Positions 1 through 10,340 of a DNA stretch of 64,000 bases are shown piece after piece. This DNA comes from Colocasia esculenta (lineage: Eukaryota; Streptophyta; Magnoliopsida; Alismatales; Araceae). A model generated the notes under the pieces. It saw only the letters and a list, made by a program, of their open reading frames with translations, was not told the DNA's origin and ran no database searches. The first letter of the stretch is position 1. Every line of letters begins with the position of its first letter. Location: positions 181,078,348-181,142,347 of the forward strand of contig CM024753.1 in NCBI GenBank assembly GCA_014218235.1, written 5' to 3'. A program made the position numbers and the translations under genes.

Positions 1-3000
1 CCTCTGTGAATGCCATCCCACCACCTCCTCTTCCCTGACCACTGTCACCATCTCCTCCTCCCTGACCATTGTCACCACCTCCACCTCCCTGACCACTGTC
101 ACCACCTTCACCTCCCTGACCACTGTAACCACCTCCACCTCCATTTCCACTGTTACCACCACCGCCACCTCCAGCATCTGAAGAAGAACCACCTGGAAAT
201 GCAATATGGTTTTAAGATAGGTTAGTACAAATACAAATACATTTAAGGTAATGTGCAATACAAAATGATGACCTACCAGTAGTCATCGAATCATGGGAGG
301 CGCTATTGGGCAATCGGGGTGAATCCAACGGAGACGGTGTGTCATCCTCTGTATTTGGATCCAAAGTCTTTACATCGGCAATGTCAAGTAGATCTTCAAC
401 AAGGGTAGCACCTCTCTTGCCTTTCTTGGATCCCCAACCAGAAAACCAACTCTTCTTTTTTTGTACTGGGGGAGGTGGCTCTCGTATAACAACTCCTTTA
501 CTTGGTTGTCGGGACTCTGTTGCACCAGTTTTTTTTCGGCGTGATTTTTGAGCTATTTGCTTTGCCAGTTGAGATGATGTGGGAGCCCTTGTAGATTGTG
601 AGGGAGCAACAACCTGGGTAGATGACCCTCTCCTTCTAGATTGTGAGGGTGCTTCCCTCAAAGATCGTGTGCAGGGGACGCCTTCCATCAACCTCTCAAA
701 ATCATCATCATCATCATGACCATGTCCTCCGCCTGCAATAGCCCCCAACATGATACATTAACACAAATGGAATTGATAAAATATGTAAGATGAAACGAAG
801 AAATTACTCTCCCACCTATAGTACACTCAACATGCTCTAGTTCTATGTCCCCAAGAAGATCTACCTCAGCCTCTGGATCCATCTCATAATGAGAGGAGTA
901 TGGTTGTCCCACATTTCCACGATCTCCCTCCTCCTCTGTTGTTGCTTCTGCTACTGCCCTTGCCAAGAAAGTGTTAGGGCGAGGTGGATCTTCAGGATCA
1001 TCTGCCTCCTCATCTAACTCATACTCCCCCCGCTCTATGGTTGCTCGTGCAACCCATGCAACCATTGGATCTTCTTCATCTCGTACGAACCCAATGTCAA
1101 CAGGATCATAGTCTACGTCCCCACGCTGCTTTGGATCTTCTGTGAGATGTTTGACCCTCAACCTCATATTGTAGTGCACGTACACTAAGTTGTCCAAGCG
1201 CCTATATGACAATCGGTTCCGCACTTTGGTGTGTATCAATGCAAATGTACTTCAATTCCTCTCACATTAACTAGATGAGGATGTCTGCGATAAGATCTTC
1301 ACTGCAACTTTTCTCAATGTTGGCGCAGTATGCCCAAAGTTAAACCACCAATCAGCTGCAACCAAATTAGTGAAACTCAATCATCCCTCAACCATCAAGT
1401 TGCAATGACAAAAAATGAAAGGGAAAGCATATTACCACCCTCAACACGCTCCCGACCAGCAACGGCAGATGGCTCAGCAAAGCCCCTAATAGCCTCCCGA
1501 AAGCTCTTCATCTGCATTTATTAAATTGATCATGCATATGAAATTCAAGTATTTGTTTGGATGGAAGTTGATAATCCTATACTTGCCTCATCAATGGCAT
1601 CTGCTGCTTGCACAGGACTTCTTGACAATCTTTCAACAACTCTTGTAAAAGCAGCCGTCAAGTCATCCTCATATGCGAGCTCGTGCGTGTAATGGTATGC
1701 AGGGTGGAGATAATATGCTGCAATTGACGTATAAAATATCAATGGTTATAAAATACCTTAATACTTAGTGCATTACAAAAATATCAACAGTTTCCTTACC
1801 CGCCATATGTAGATCTCTACTCATCTGCTGGTCCCATATATCCTCAACAACATCCAAGACCAAGTGTGCATACCGAGGTGAGACTTCACGGATCTTCTTC
1901 TTCGCGGCTTCAAGCTTTGCGTACACCAATCCAATAGAAGGTCTCCTATCCCCATCAACCACCCTCAATACCTCATATAGAGGTTCAATGATCTGAACCA
2001 GCTTGAACACCCGATCCCAAAAATTTGAGTTGTTGACGATGCCTTCCACCTCTTTTCCATCCGATGTTCCAGCAAAAGTGCTTTGCAACCATTTATCACC
2101 CCTAAACATGTGTTTCAATCCATCCTTGTGCTTCAATAGGCTTTGTAATGCCACAAAATTTATTGCAAAGCGGGTGACAGCCGGCCTCAACAACTCTCCA
2201 CCAATGAACTCTCTCATCCACGCCAACACAACATGATGATTGTAGATGAACCTTGGAATCTTCTGCCCCACATCCACCACCATTTTCACAGCTTACAGTG
2301 TCCTAATCTCTTTCAGCATCAAATCAACACATGGGGTCCAGTAAAGATGAGGATAAATCTTCATTAACTCCTCCCTTGCTTTTTTGTAGGCAGATCCATT
2401 ATCCATCACCACCTGCACAATATATTGCTCACCAATCTCTTGAACAACCTCCCGCATCAAACTGCAAATGTATTCGTAGTTGTGTACTCTATCTGATGAG
2501 TCAACAGATTTGTGATAGAAGACTTGTCTATCACAATACACGAGGAAGTTGATGAGGCTGCTCCTGGTGGTGCCCGACCAACCATCACACATCAATGTGA
2601 CACCATATTTCTCCCATTTCTTCTTAAAGTTGTCAGTATAAGACTTGATCTCATTAACTTCGTTCTGAAGATATTTCCCAGCCATGTAGCCCTACACGTT
2701 GAACCTTCTGTATAGCAGTTTTGTAATAAGGACTATTTACTGCATTGAATGGTAACCCTGCATGGTGCCACCACTTTGCAACTGCTCGACCCACCTTGTA
2801 TTTCGGCCCCTGCTGGTTGTATGCATCCTCAATCCTAGTCTGCTTGCCATGCTCCCTAGGGTACACATAAGGGTCCACGTCCTCTATTTGCACACCTGTG
2901 GGTCTCTTGCCCTTCCTTGTTCTTGTGTCTGTGTGGGAGGGGGCCGAGTGAAATAATCCCCCACATTAGAAAATCGACGGGACTGAGTTCCGCCGGCGCT

Positions 3001-3286
3001 CCCTACCCCTGAGCCACTACCACTGCCACTGCCAACCTCATGCTGAGCTCCCTGAAAACTGACTCTGTAGCCTACCCTTTGGTCAGCTTCCCATGCCTCA
3101 GCCCTACTCTGTGCTCTGGCTCGCCTTTCCTGAACATCAGGTCAGGCACATATTCTACGTACATTTCTACTTCATCTTCAATTTCTTCATCTCGTTCCCT
3201 TCTTGATATGATCCTCTCCTACATCTCCTTATCCACCCTCTTTCTTGCAGTCTCTGCTCGAACATGTTTAAAGTGTTCAATCATAA

Positions 3287-4002
3287 TAGGATGTTTGGGA
3301 GTAATTTTTTTAAAAAAACTATTTCTATCTAAAAAATTATAATGTGTTCTCTTTTAATTTAAATTTTAAAATTAAGAAAACCAGTTTTTGGGTGTTTGGC
3401 CAGAGCTGTTTTAAAAATTATGAAAGAGGATGCGACAGGTCCGGTGGAGGGGGGTGTAAGGGAGGGCGAGGGAGGGGGAGGAGGGGGCGCAGAGGGGGGG
3501 GGGGGGGGGGGGGGGGGGGCGCAGGGAGGCCGGGGGGTGCCAGGGAGGAGGGGGGCGCCGAAGTGGGGAGAAGAGGGTAGAGGCGGGGGGGGGGGGGTTG
3601 CGCCGGAGAGGGCGCAGGGAGGTAGGGGGGCGTCGGAGTGGAGGGAGGAGGGCAGAGACAGGGGGGGCGCAGGGAGGCGCCGGAGTGGGGGGAGGAGGGC
3701 AGAGACAGGGGGGGCGCAGGGAGGCAGGGGGGGCGTAAGGAGGCGCCGGAGTGGGGGGAGGAGGGCAGAGGTCTGGTCGGTGTGCTGGGAGGCGGGGAGG
3801 GCATGGGTGTGGGGGGACGGGTGCGCACGAGAGTTTGAAAAAAAAACAGGTGAAGAGTTTTTTTTTTTTAGAGAGAGTTTTACATAGAGTAAAAAAATTT
3901 CACTAAAAAAAAACTACTTATCAAACACCTCTTTGTGTCTATCTTCTCTCTTTTTTAAATTTTAAAGAAAAAAGAGGCAAAAAACTGTAACCAAACACCC
4001 TA
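3287..4002. mobile_element. 716-bp TIR element inserted in the hAT transposase gene
   Basis: The ends are imperfect inverted repeats, TAGGATGTTTGG on the left and CCAAACACCCTA on the right, flanked by TAA on both sides (3284-3286, 4003-4005). Removing the element plus one TAA rejoins the transposase reading frame between the BED finger and the following VRAET stretch, which supports these boundaries. The 3-bp TAA duplication and the GTGTTTGG-type end fit a PIF/Harbinger (Tourist-like) MITE, but the class is inferred. The interior is a G-rich minisatellite and holds no transposase. Confidence 0.7.
3430..3835. repeat. G-rich minisatellite with long poly-G runs
   Basis: This stretch is almost purely G and A, with a run of more than 25 G near 3497-3520 and diverged repeats of a unit containing GGCGCAGGGAGG and GGAGTGGGGGGAGGAGGGCAGAG. 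It forms the core of the inserted element at 3287-4002. Long ORFs on both strands are composition artefacts. The many G tracts could fold into G-quadruplexes (inference). Confidence 0.8.
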
Positions 4003-4213
4003 TAAGCTTTTTAACTTCACTTGGCACCATTTTACAACCCTGCACGTTATGGTAGCCTGCTAGTCGACCACCTGCAAGGTGCTTCTTCAAACGGAGATGC
4101 CACCTCCTTGTCCCGTAAAGCTACAATAATTGCACTTGAAGTTATGTCTACTGCCCAACATGGTGTCATACTGCCACCCAATATCATCAGAGCCCTTCTT
4201 CGATGCCATCTAG

Positions 4214-5155
4214 AGGGACAAATAAAAATTAAATAAATGAACAGTAAATTAATTCAAATTGCAGAATTTAAACACTAAAAGAGAGTGTTCTTATATGATA
4301 ATTTTTTTCATAGACATGAATCAAATGATCATACAAATACATTCACACCTCCATAGGCATTTTCTATAATTTCAAATTTTATTTAGTTTTTTTAAATTTT
4401 AAAATATTTATCAATCATGCGAGAACATAAAGTAATTGTAACTCCAATTCATATGGAATCAAGTTCTAACCATGATATAGAAGTTATACAAAACATTGCT
4501 ATCAATTTTTGGTTCTTCAAATTTTTTTTAAGATTTTTTAATTTGTTATTCAAAAATTCATAATTTAGGAAAAATCTTTAAATCTACAAGAAAAACTTGT
4601 AGATCTTGATGAGAAATGGTTGCAAGTGTACACCAATCATTTGCAACATCATTTCCCATGAAGATTTAAGTCATACACCAAAAATAAATAAAAAAATGAA
4701 GGAATATGGTGACTTACCTTCAAACCTCTGTAGAAACTCCAAAAAATTGAAGAACAAGGCTTGAATGCCTCCAAATCCACGTCCAAATGGCTTCAAACTC
4801 ACGTAGGAACCCTCCACTTGTGGACTGGCATGCAAATCTAGGGTTTTTTCCCAAAAAACATGAAAACAAGGGGGAGAAATAGGGCTCCGGCCTACTGCGC
4901 TGCGAATTGGGACTGTACAGTCCCTTTCGCAGCGCATCGACCGACACCCTTAAGGGTGTCGGGCGAATCGCGCCCGATTCGCACAGTGTCGAATCGGATC
5001 GTGCGAATCGGGTCTGATTCGCCTGAATGACCGGATCCGGGCGAATCGATCCGAATCGCGCATCGGGTTTCCTGTGATTCGCACCGATTCGCCCGAATCG
5101 GGCCGATTCGCTCCGATACGCCAAACCATGGGCTCAGGTACGTCACCCTCCACTT
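4214..5155. other. Intergenic DNA with palindromes and a CGAATCGG-rich block
   Basis: No gene is recognised. 4240-4670 is plain AT-rich DNA. 4897-4935 is a near-perfect 39-bp palindrome centred on GGGACTGTACAGTCCC with GCGCTGCG arms, and 4941-4962 is a perfect 22-bp palindrome with CCGACACCCTT arms. From about 4960 to 5118 the sequence is packed with GCGAATCG, CGATTCG and CGAATCGG motifs in both orientations. Stacked palindromes beside short inverted motifs suggest the end or core of a small DNA transposon, but no target duplication was found. Confidence 0.5.
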
Positions 5156-6181
5156 ATGACAACACATTCATCTCCTACAACCACACAACATCATGTTTTT
5201 CTCACCAACATCCAAAATCATTATGAACCAACCTCTTATTCTGAGACTTCCAAGCACCCTCTCTGGAGCACTGCAATGTCTGATAAGCTTCATGCTTTAG
5301 AGCTCAATCACACTTGCGATGTTACAATTTACCTCCCGGGAAGAAAGTTGTCGATTGCAAATGGGTCTTCAGAATCAAATACAACTCAGATGATATAATT
5401 GCTCATTACAAGGCCCATTTTGTAGCAAAAGGATATACACAAACAGAGGGATTAGATTATGGCAAAACACTCGCCCCTGTTGCAAAAATGGTCACTGTCA
5501 GTTGCCTTCTCTCTCTAGATGCTACAAATAATTGGCCTCTCCACCAACTCAATGTGCACAAAGCATTTTTGCATTGGTGATTTACGTGACGAAGTCTACA
5601 TGTCTCTACCACCGGGATTCTGCACACAGGAGGAGATGCGTGTTTGTCGCCTCTGTAAATCCCTCTACGGCCTTAACAGGCGTTCCGCAATTGGTTTGAA
5701 AAATTCACTTCAACCCTGTTGCATGCTGGTTTTTCTTAGTCTAAGGCCGATTACTCTCTCTTTACTCTTCATCGAGGTGCTTTGCTTAACATCGTCCTTG
5801 TTTATGTAGACAAGATATTAATGAGAAAATATGTCACAATCCTCATTTCTCTACTCAAGATATATCTTCATGCCCAGTTTCATCTCAAAGACTTGGGATC
5901 CCCCAAATATCTATGGGAATTCAGATTATTCGCACTCTAGATGCCATTTTCCTCAATTAAGAGAAATATGCTCTGGACACTCTAAAGACACGAGACTTCT
6001 CAGAGGCACACTAGTCAACACTCCTTTGTCTACATCACATAAGCTTCATGTTAGCTCCAACAGCCCCATGCTCGATCCGATGCCTTATGGATGCCTCATT
6101 GACCGGCTTTTTTATCCCACCATAACTCTGTCAAATCTCACATACAAAGTAAATTTGCTTAGCCAATCATGGAAAACATAA
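5156..6181 (+). pseudogene. Ty1/copia pol fragment (reverse transcriptase)
   Basis: Successive plus-strand frames match copia reverse transcriptase in order: the upstream conserved stretch (EPTSYSETSKHPLWSTAMSD, about 5227-5290), then KKVVDCKWVFRIKYN and KAHFVAKGYTQTEGLDY (about 5340-5465), the HQLNVHKAFLHW region (5540-5577), DEVYMSLPPGF (5587-5620), VCRLCKSLYGL (5640-5675), and a YVDKIL motif near 5803 where the family has YVDDIL. Frameshifts near 5345 and 5578 and the altered catalytic motif show it is dead. No LTR is seen close by; gag, integrase and RNase H are missing. It is a short relic on the strand opposite to the large SIRE nest. Confidence 0.85.
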
Positions 6182-6853
6182 TTGGATTAGCCCAGGGATC
6201 GCCCTAGACCGATCCCCCCCATCTGGATCGGATCGGATCAGCCAATCCACTTGAAGCCCGGTCGATCCGCTAGAAGTCTAACTAATCAAGATCGGCCAGA
6301 AGAAAAAAAAAATTGAAAAAAAAATAGGGAAAATCATTAAAAAAAATCAGGAGAAATCAGAAAAAAGTCAGGAAAATGTTATATATATATATATATGCAC
6401 ACACAATATATATATGTAATCGTATAGATATTTGCATATCATATTAATGTACAAACATAATTAATATGCATATCCTTATAAATGTATATATTATACATAT
6501 ATCATAATCACTAGATTGTGAACAGTGTTGACATATGGAGCTTAAGACCCTAAATTCTCCAATATGCGGGTATACATATGAGGATCGACTTACGTGGTAA
6601 GGTCGCAAAGGTCAAGAGGGCAGCCCCCCTTCGAGGGTTTCAAGGGGGCAACACCCATGAAAAGAAAATTTTAAGTTGTAAAGCAAATGGATAAACCTCA
6701 TTTGTGTTTATGATATACGTAATCATACATATAAATTTACACATTCATGTAAATCAAAAGAAATCTACCTAGCACGACGTCAAACGCTCTCGCTGTCGAG
6801 CAAAGGCCACGAGGTCGTCCTCAAGCATGGACGTCAAGATATGGATGTAGCAA
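6182..6853. other. Intergenic DNA, GATCGG-rich then AT-rich
   Basis: 6190-6300 is rich in GATCGG, CGATCC and GGATCG motifs in both orientations. 6305-6380 is A-rich. A (TA)n microsatellite lies at about 6380-6400, followed by AT-rich DNA with ATATAC and CATATA runs. No coding region is recognised. Confidence 0.6.
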
Positions 6854-7111
6854 ATGCGTGGGTCTGTGGTCCAATGGGATATCGTTAGAGTAGTTCAGCA
6901 GTGTCAGGTCTCTCCATATTATGATGCGCAACCGGCTGCCAGAGAGGTCTCCCTCCCACTCACCTTCTTCGATGTCCTTTGGTTACGGTGCGACCCCATG
7001 GAATGCCTCTTCTTCTACTACTGGCCCGGCGTAACCACCCCACACTTCATTGCCTCCACCTTCCCCTACTTCAATCGATCCCTCGCCTTAGACCTCCACC
7101 ACCACTATTGA
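6854..7111 (+). pseudogene. BAHD acyltransferase N-terminal fragment
   Basis: The frame contains the conserved N-terminal block of plant BAHD acyltransferases: VVQQCQVSP, then SLPLTFFDVLWLRC, LFFYYWP, HFIAST.P.F..SLAL and LHHHY just before the place where family members read PLAG. BAHD enzymes transfer acyl groups from CoA thioesters to alcohols or amines; this block resembles the malonyl/hydroxycinnamoyl-transferase type. The frame stops right after the block, and the catalytic HxxxD and DFGWG motifs are absent downstream, so this is a broken fragment of about 85 codons where a full protein has about 450. No transposon flanks were recognised. It is a gene relic or a captured exon piece. Confidence 0.7.
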
Positions 7112-8168
7112 GAAATAAACACAGTTTTTTAGCACGGAACAAAATAAAGTGAAGTTAGCTCCCTAACGCCTCCTCCAGAATGTCATTTGGTACAAGCTCA
7201 TCCCTGCCATCTTCACTATTGGGAAGGAAGCCCGTAGGATTGGAAAGAAAGCAGAGGAGTTATGGCAAGAGAGAGTGTAAGAGAAGAGAAAAAGGAGGTG
7301 TTGGAAACTTAACAGACAAAGGGATAGATGATTTTCCTTTTATAGGCATCATTTTTTTTAATTGGATGGGGCCTTGACACCTATCCCAATTACATAAAGT
7401 GGAGTACTATATTGTGCAGGGAAGTGAAGAAGACGATCCTCATGCCACCACTACATGGCAATAGCAACCACACCGCTTGCCGCTACCCTTCCCGTGAGGA
7501 GTCTACCACGTTGTCACCCTGTGTGCTACGAACAAACCTGCATAATTGCCCAACGCGCAGGAACCTAGGACATGTACCACACGCAGCCCCTTTGGCTTCG
7601 CGAACCCTTCCACTGGCGCATTGACCTTGCACAGTCTCACACAACTCTACTACAACCTTGAAACTTAGTGTGGTTGCCACGCCTTGACACACTTGGAGTT
7701 CACCCATCCGCACCAACACAACATGTCGGCCCTAGCAGGAACAACCTGTTGGATGCCAAAATACCGAACTCCTGATCATTGCGCCTGCAGAGATCCCGAC
7801 TAACTCACCGCGACACTAAAAGCCCTGTCCATGATAACCAATCAATCAGTCGTATCGCTCTCGTGGTTTATCTTAACCTATTACCCCTTTGCGAAGGGTG
7901 GGCGTTCTGTTGTACTCCCTCCCCTCCCTCTCTTAAGATACAGTAGCCGGGTGGTCTTCTCCCTTGCAGCCATGTGGAGGTACATTCCTTCTCTCTCACT
8001 CGCTATTTGCTTCTTTAGTATAGGCTAAAATCTGCCGCGATCAGAGACAATAGGATAGCCCAGCCAGTAAACTGAAATTACTACCGTGTTGTGAAAGTGA
8101 AACCCTATCCCTGCCGTCCGAGAGTAAGTCAAAAAACTTGAACCCTAGTCTATAGTAGATCCCCATCT
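7112..8168. other. Intergenic DNA, no gene recognised
   Basis: The short ORFs here (for example around 7180-7377 and 7412-7719) do not resemble known families and overlap on both strands. Base composition is mixed, with CT-rich stretches around 7900-8000. No repeat ends were found apart from the MITE that begins at 8177. Confidence 0.5.
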
Positions 8169-8176
8169 ACCAACGG

Positions 8177-8546
8177 TAGGGCTGCAAACGGGTCGGATTC
8201 GGAACCGGAAACACAGATTCCGATTCCAATAACCGAAATATGATTCCGATTCCGATAATATCGAAATGGTTAATTCTGATTCCGTTCCGATTCCGTTAAC
8301 ATTACCGGAACCGAAATTCCGATAAGGTAAGGTGTTACCATAGTTTTTTCTTTTAATTTTATGGATAATTTATCGGAATAACCGATTCCGATTCCGATTA
8401 TTTTTCAATTCCGATTCCGATAGCTTATCGGAATATCCGATACCGATTCCGATAAGCTATCGGTATCAATTTTCAATTCCGAAACCGATAATTTTTATCG
8501 GAATCGGGTCGGAATATCAGATTATCGGGTTCCGTTTACACCCCTA
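8177..8546. mobile_element. hAT MITE (370 bp) with perfect 8-bp TSD
   Basis: The ends are TAGGGCTGCAAACGG and CCGTTTACACCCCTA (imperfect inverted repeats), flanked by identical 8-bp duplications ACCAACGG at 8169-8176 and 8547-8554. The TAGGG terminus and 8-bp TSD are diagnostic of hAT. The interior is built from CCGATTCCGAT and CGGAATAT motifs in both orientations and has no coding capacity, so it is non-autonomous. Confidence 0.93.
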
Positions 8547-8823
8547 ACCAACGGTCCATTGTTTCCCAATGCATGGGAATGAATTCTTGGTGTAGTTTTT
8601 GTTGGTTAGGTGTATGCAATATGTCCTACTTTTGTACGGTACGTGTGTTTTGTGCATTATCTAAATAAAATACTTCTTGCTGCTTTCAATTTTGCATCAT
8701 GTAAAGCACACCCATAGGTCCATCCCGCATCAAGATCAACTTCAAAAAATTTCCCCTGGATTAAATATAATGCTTCTGTGTAATGCACCTTTTTTCTTGG
8801 TTGACACAGTACTCATACTCTTA

Positions 8824-9073
8824 GGCCGTTTTTGACAACAGGTTATCTGCAGATAAGCTATCTGCAGATAGTGTAATCCCTGCTAACATGTTTTGCGCTT
8901 TGATATCCCACCCAGATAGCAGACATAACAGGCTATTAAAGTTATCTGGCATTTATCACCCTCGGGCCCACATAACTGCCTGATAACATAACCAATCTGT
9001 CAAAGTTCCTATAAAAGTTTAACGGCCCTGTTAAATCCAATTTAACTGGCTTTATCAGGTTGCCAAAGAGGCC
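8824..9073. mobile_element. Probable MITE, about 250 bp
   Basis: The left end GGCCGTTTTTGACAACAGGT and the right end, read inverted as GGCCTCTTTGGCAACCTGAT, form imperfect inverted repeats. The flanking triplets are TTA on the left and TTG on the right, which would fit a mutated 3-bp TTA duplication of a Tourist-type element. An internal palindrome with TATCTGCAGATA lies near 8848-8880. There is no coding capacity. Boundaries are moderately sure, the class less so. Confidence 0.55.
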
Positions 9074-10340
9074 TTGTTGAACAACATATTTACATAATCT
9101 TCCTTTAATTTCCGAATGAAACTGACAGACCTAAGTATTGAACCTGATGCCTCCCAAACCTGGCGTACATGAAGTGCTTAACCACTGACCCACTCCTCAA
9201 GTCTTGTGCTCTGCACTCAATCACCCTCCAAACTTGTGAAAAATAAACTGAATAAAGTTGTAGGACATAAGTGTTTGCTGCTAAATTCAAAAAGGCAAAA
9301 AATAATGCTGAGAGATAGATGAATGGATGGATACAACTATATCAAGCAAAGAAAAGGTTAGTCGGCAGCCCCATGTCAGAAGAGATCCACTAACTGGAAG
9401 CTGAGGAGGCTATTTGTATGATGGATGGTGGAATCGGCCAGTCTAGATCAGGATCGGCTGATTCCTCTACGGATCACCCTATGGAGATCCGATTCCAGGG
9501 CAGAATGGATTCTAGCAGAATCGACCAGGATCGGACTGGATTATCTGGGATTGGCATGGATCAAGCCTATCCAGCTCATCGGGTTGTACAAATTTGAATT
9601 ATTTTTTCCCTCCCTTCCCCGTGCACCCATGCAGCCCTCCCACCTTCACCTTTCCCATGCACCCTTCCCCCTTTTCCCTTCCCTATTCATGGGAAGGGGA
9701 ACATGAAAGGGAGAAGGTGGGAGCCGCATGGGAATGTGCCCCCCCCCTTTCCCTCTTACTTTCCCCATGCACCCCCTTCACCCTGGGGAGTGGAGGGAGC
9801 AGCAGGTTTTTTTTTTCCTTCTGCTTTCACACATGAGGAAAGGAAAAGGAGGAAAGGGAGAGGCAACCATGGGAAAGGGTTTTTCTTCTTCTTCCTTCTG
9901 CATCTTCTTTTTTATTTTTTATTTTCTTTGATTTTTACAATTTTAATGTTTTTTCACCAAAAAAAAAAACTTATGCCATTGGATTGAAGTTAGCCCAGGG
10001 CGATTCACGAGCTGATCCTATCAATCCTTCCATGGTTTTTATGCAGAAAAACCATTTCCAGATCATAACACAACCTCTAGGTCACAATGGAGCAACCTTA
10101 CCATTTCACCAAGACTGCCCATTTACATCAAGCAAATGTGCAAACAAAATAAACAGCATTCATGAGTATCCTGATAAGAACCTACATGATTAAAACCAGA
10201 ATATCACAATAACATGCAGAGTTGAAATCAGATTAGAAAAGAGAAGAAAATAAACCTCAATATGAGGATGAAGTAATCCAAGAAGTGAAGTAATACCTTC
10301 CGAATTTGGAAGACAACATTCTCAAAGAAAAGGCCAAAGA
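9074..10340. other. Intergenic DNA downstream of the telomere-factor gene
   Basis: 9420-9580 is rich in GATCGG and CGATTCC motifs, similar in style to 6190-6300 and 4960-5118. 9595-9980 is a strongly strand-asymmetric block of C/T runs, G/A runs and poly-T. 10000-10340 is AT-rich and probably holds the 3' UTR of the minus-strand gene ending at 10341. Both GATCGG-rich blocks at 6190 and 9990 contain TTAGCCCAGGG, suggesting related repeats, but no ends were defined. Confidence 0.45.

Larger units (their letters stand above)
1..4209 (-). pseudogene. hAT-superfamily transposase gene, decayed
   Basis: The minus strand reads as a plant hAT transposase. It starts at an ATG at 4209 with a BED zinc finger (CNYC, then KKHLAG and a His/Cys end, about 4020-4209). 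An N-terminal linker follows around 2654-3060, then a DUF659-type domain (2293-2685, CDGWSGTTRSSLINFLVY), a central region (1765-2289, LLRPAVTRFAINFVALQSLL), and the hAT dimerisation segment near 1190-1340 (WWFNFG, LSYRRLDNLVYVHYN). The tail is acidic and then Gly-rich (about 10-200), as is common in plant hAT proteins. Introns are likely around 1750-1800 and 1340-1530. Breaks seen: a one-base frameshift in the BED finger near 4093, a 716-bp insertion at 3287-4002, stops in the linker, and a Trp-to-stop change in the dimerisation domain. It therefore cannot make an active transposase as it stands. The element ends were not located; the 3' end may lie outside the window. Confidence 0.85.

Noticed and set aside
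3344..3887. Long overlapping ORFs on both strands in G-rich DNA
   Set aside because: They follow low-complexity composition (Gly/Arg on one strand, Pro/Ser on the other) within an inserted minisatellite and have no domain or splice context.
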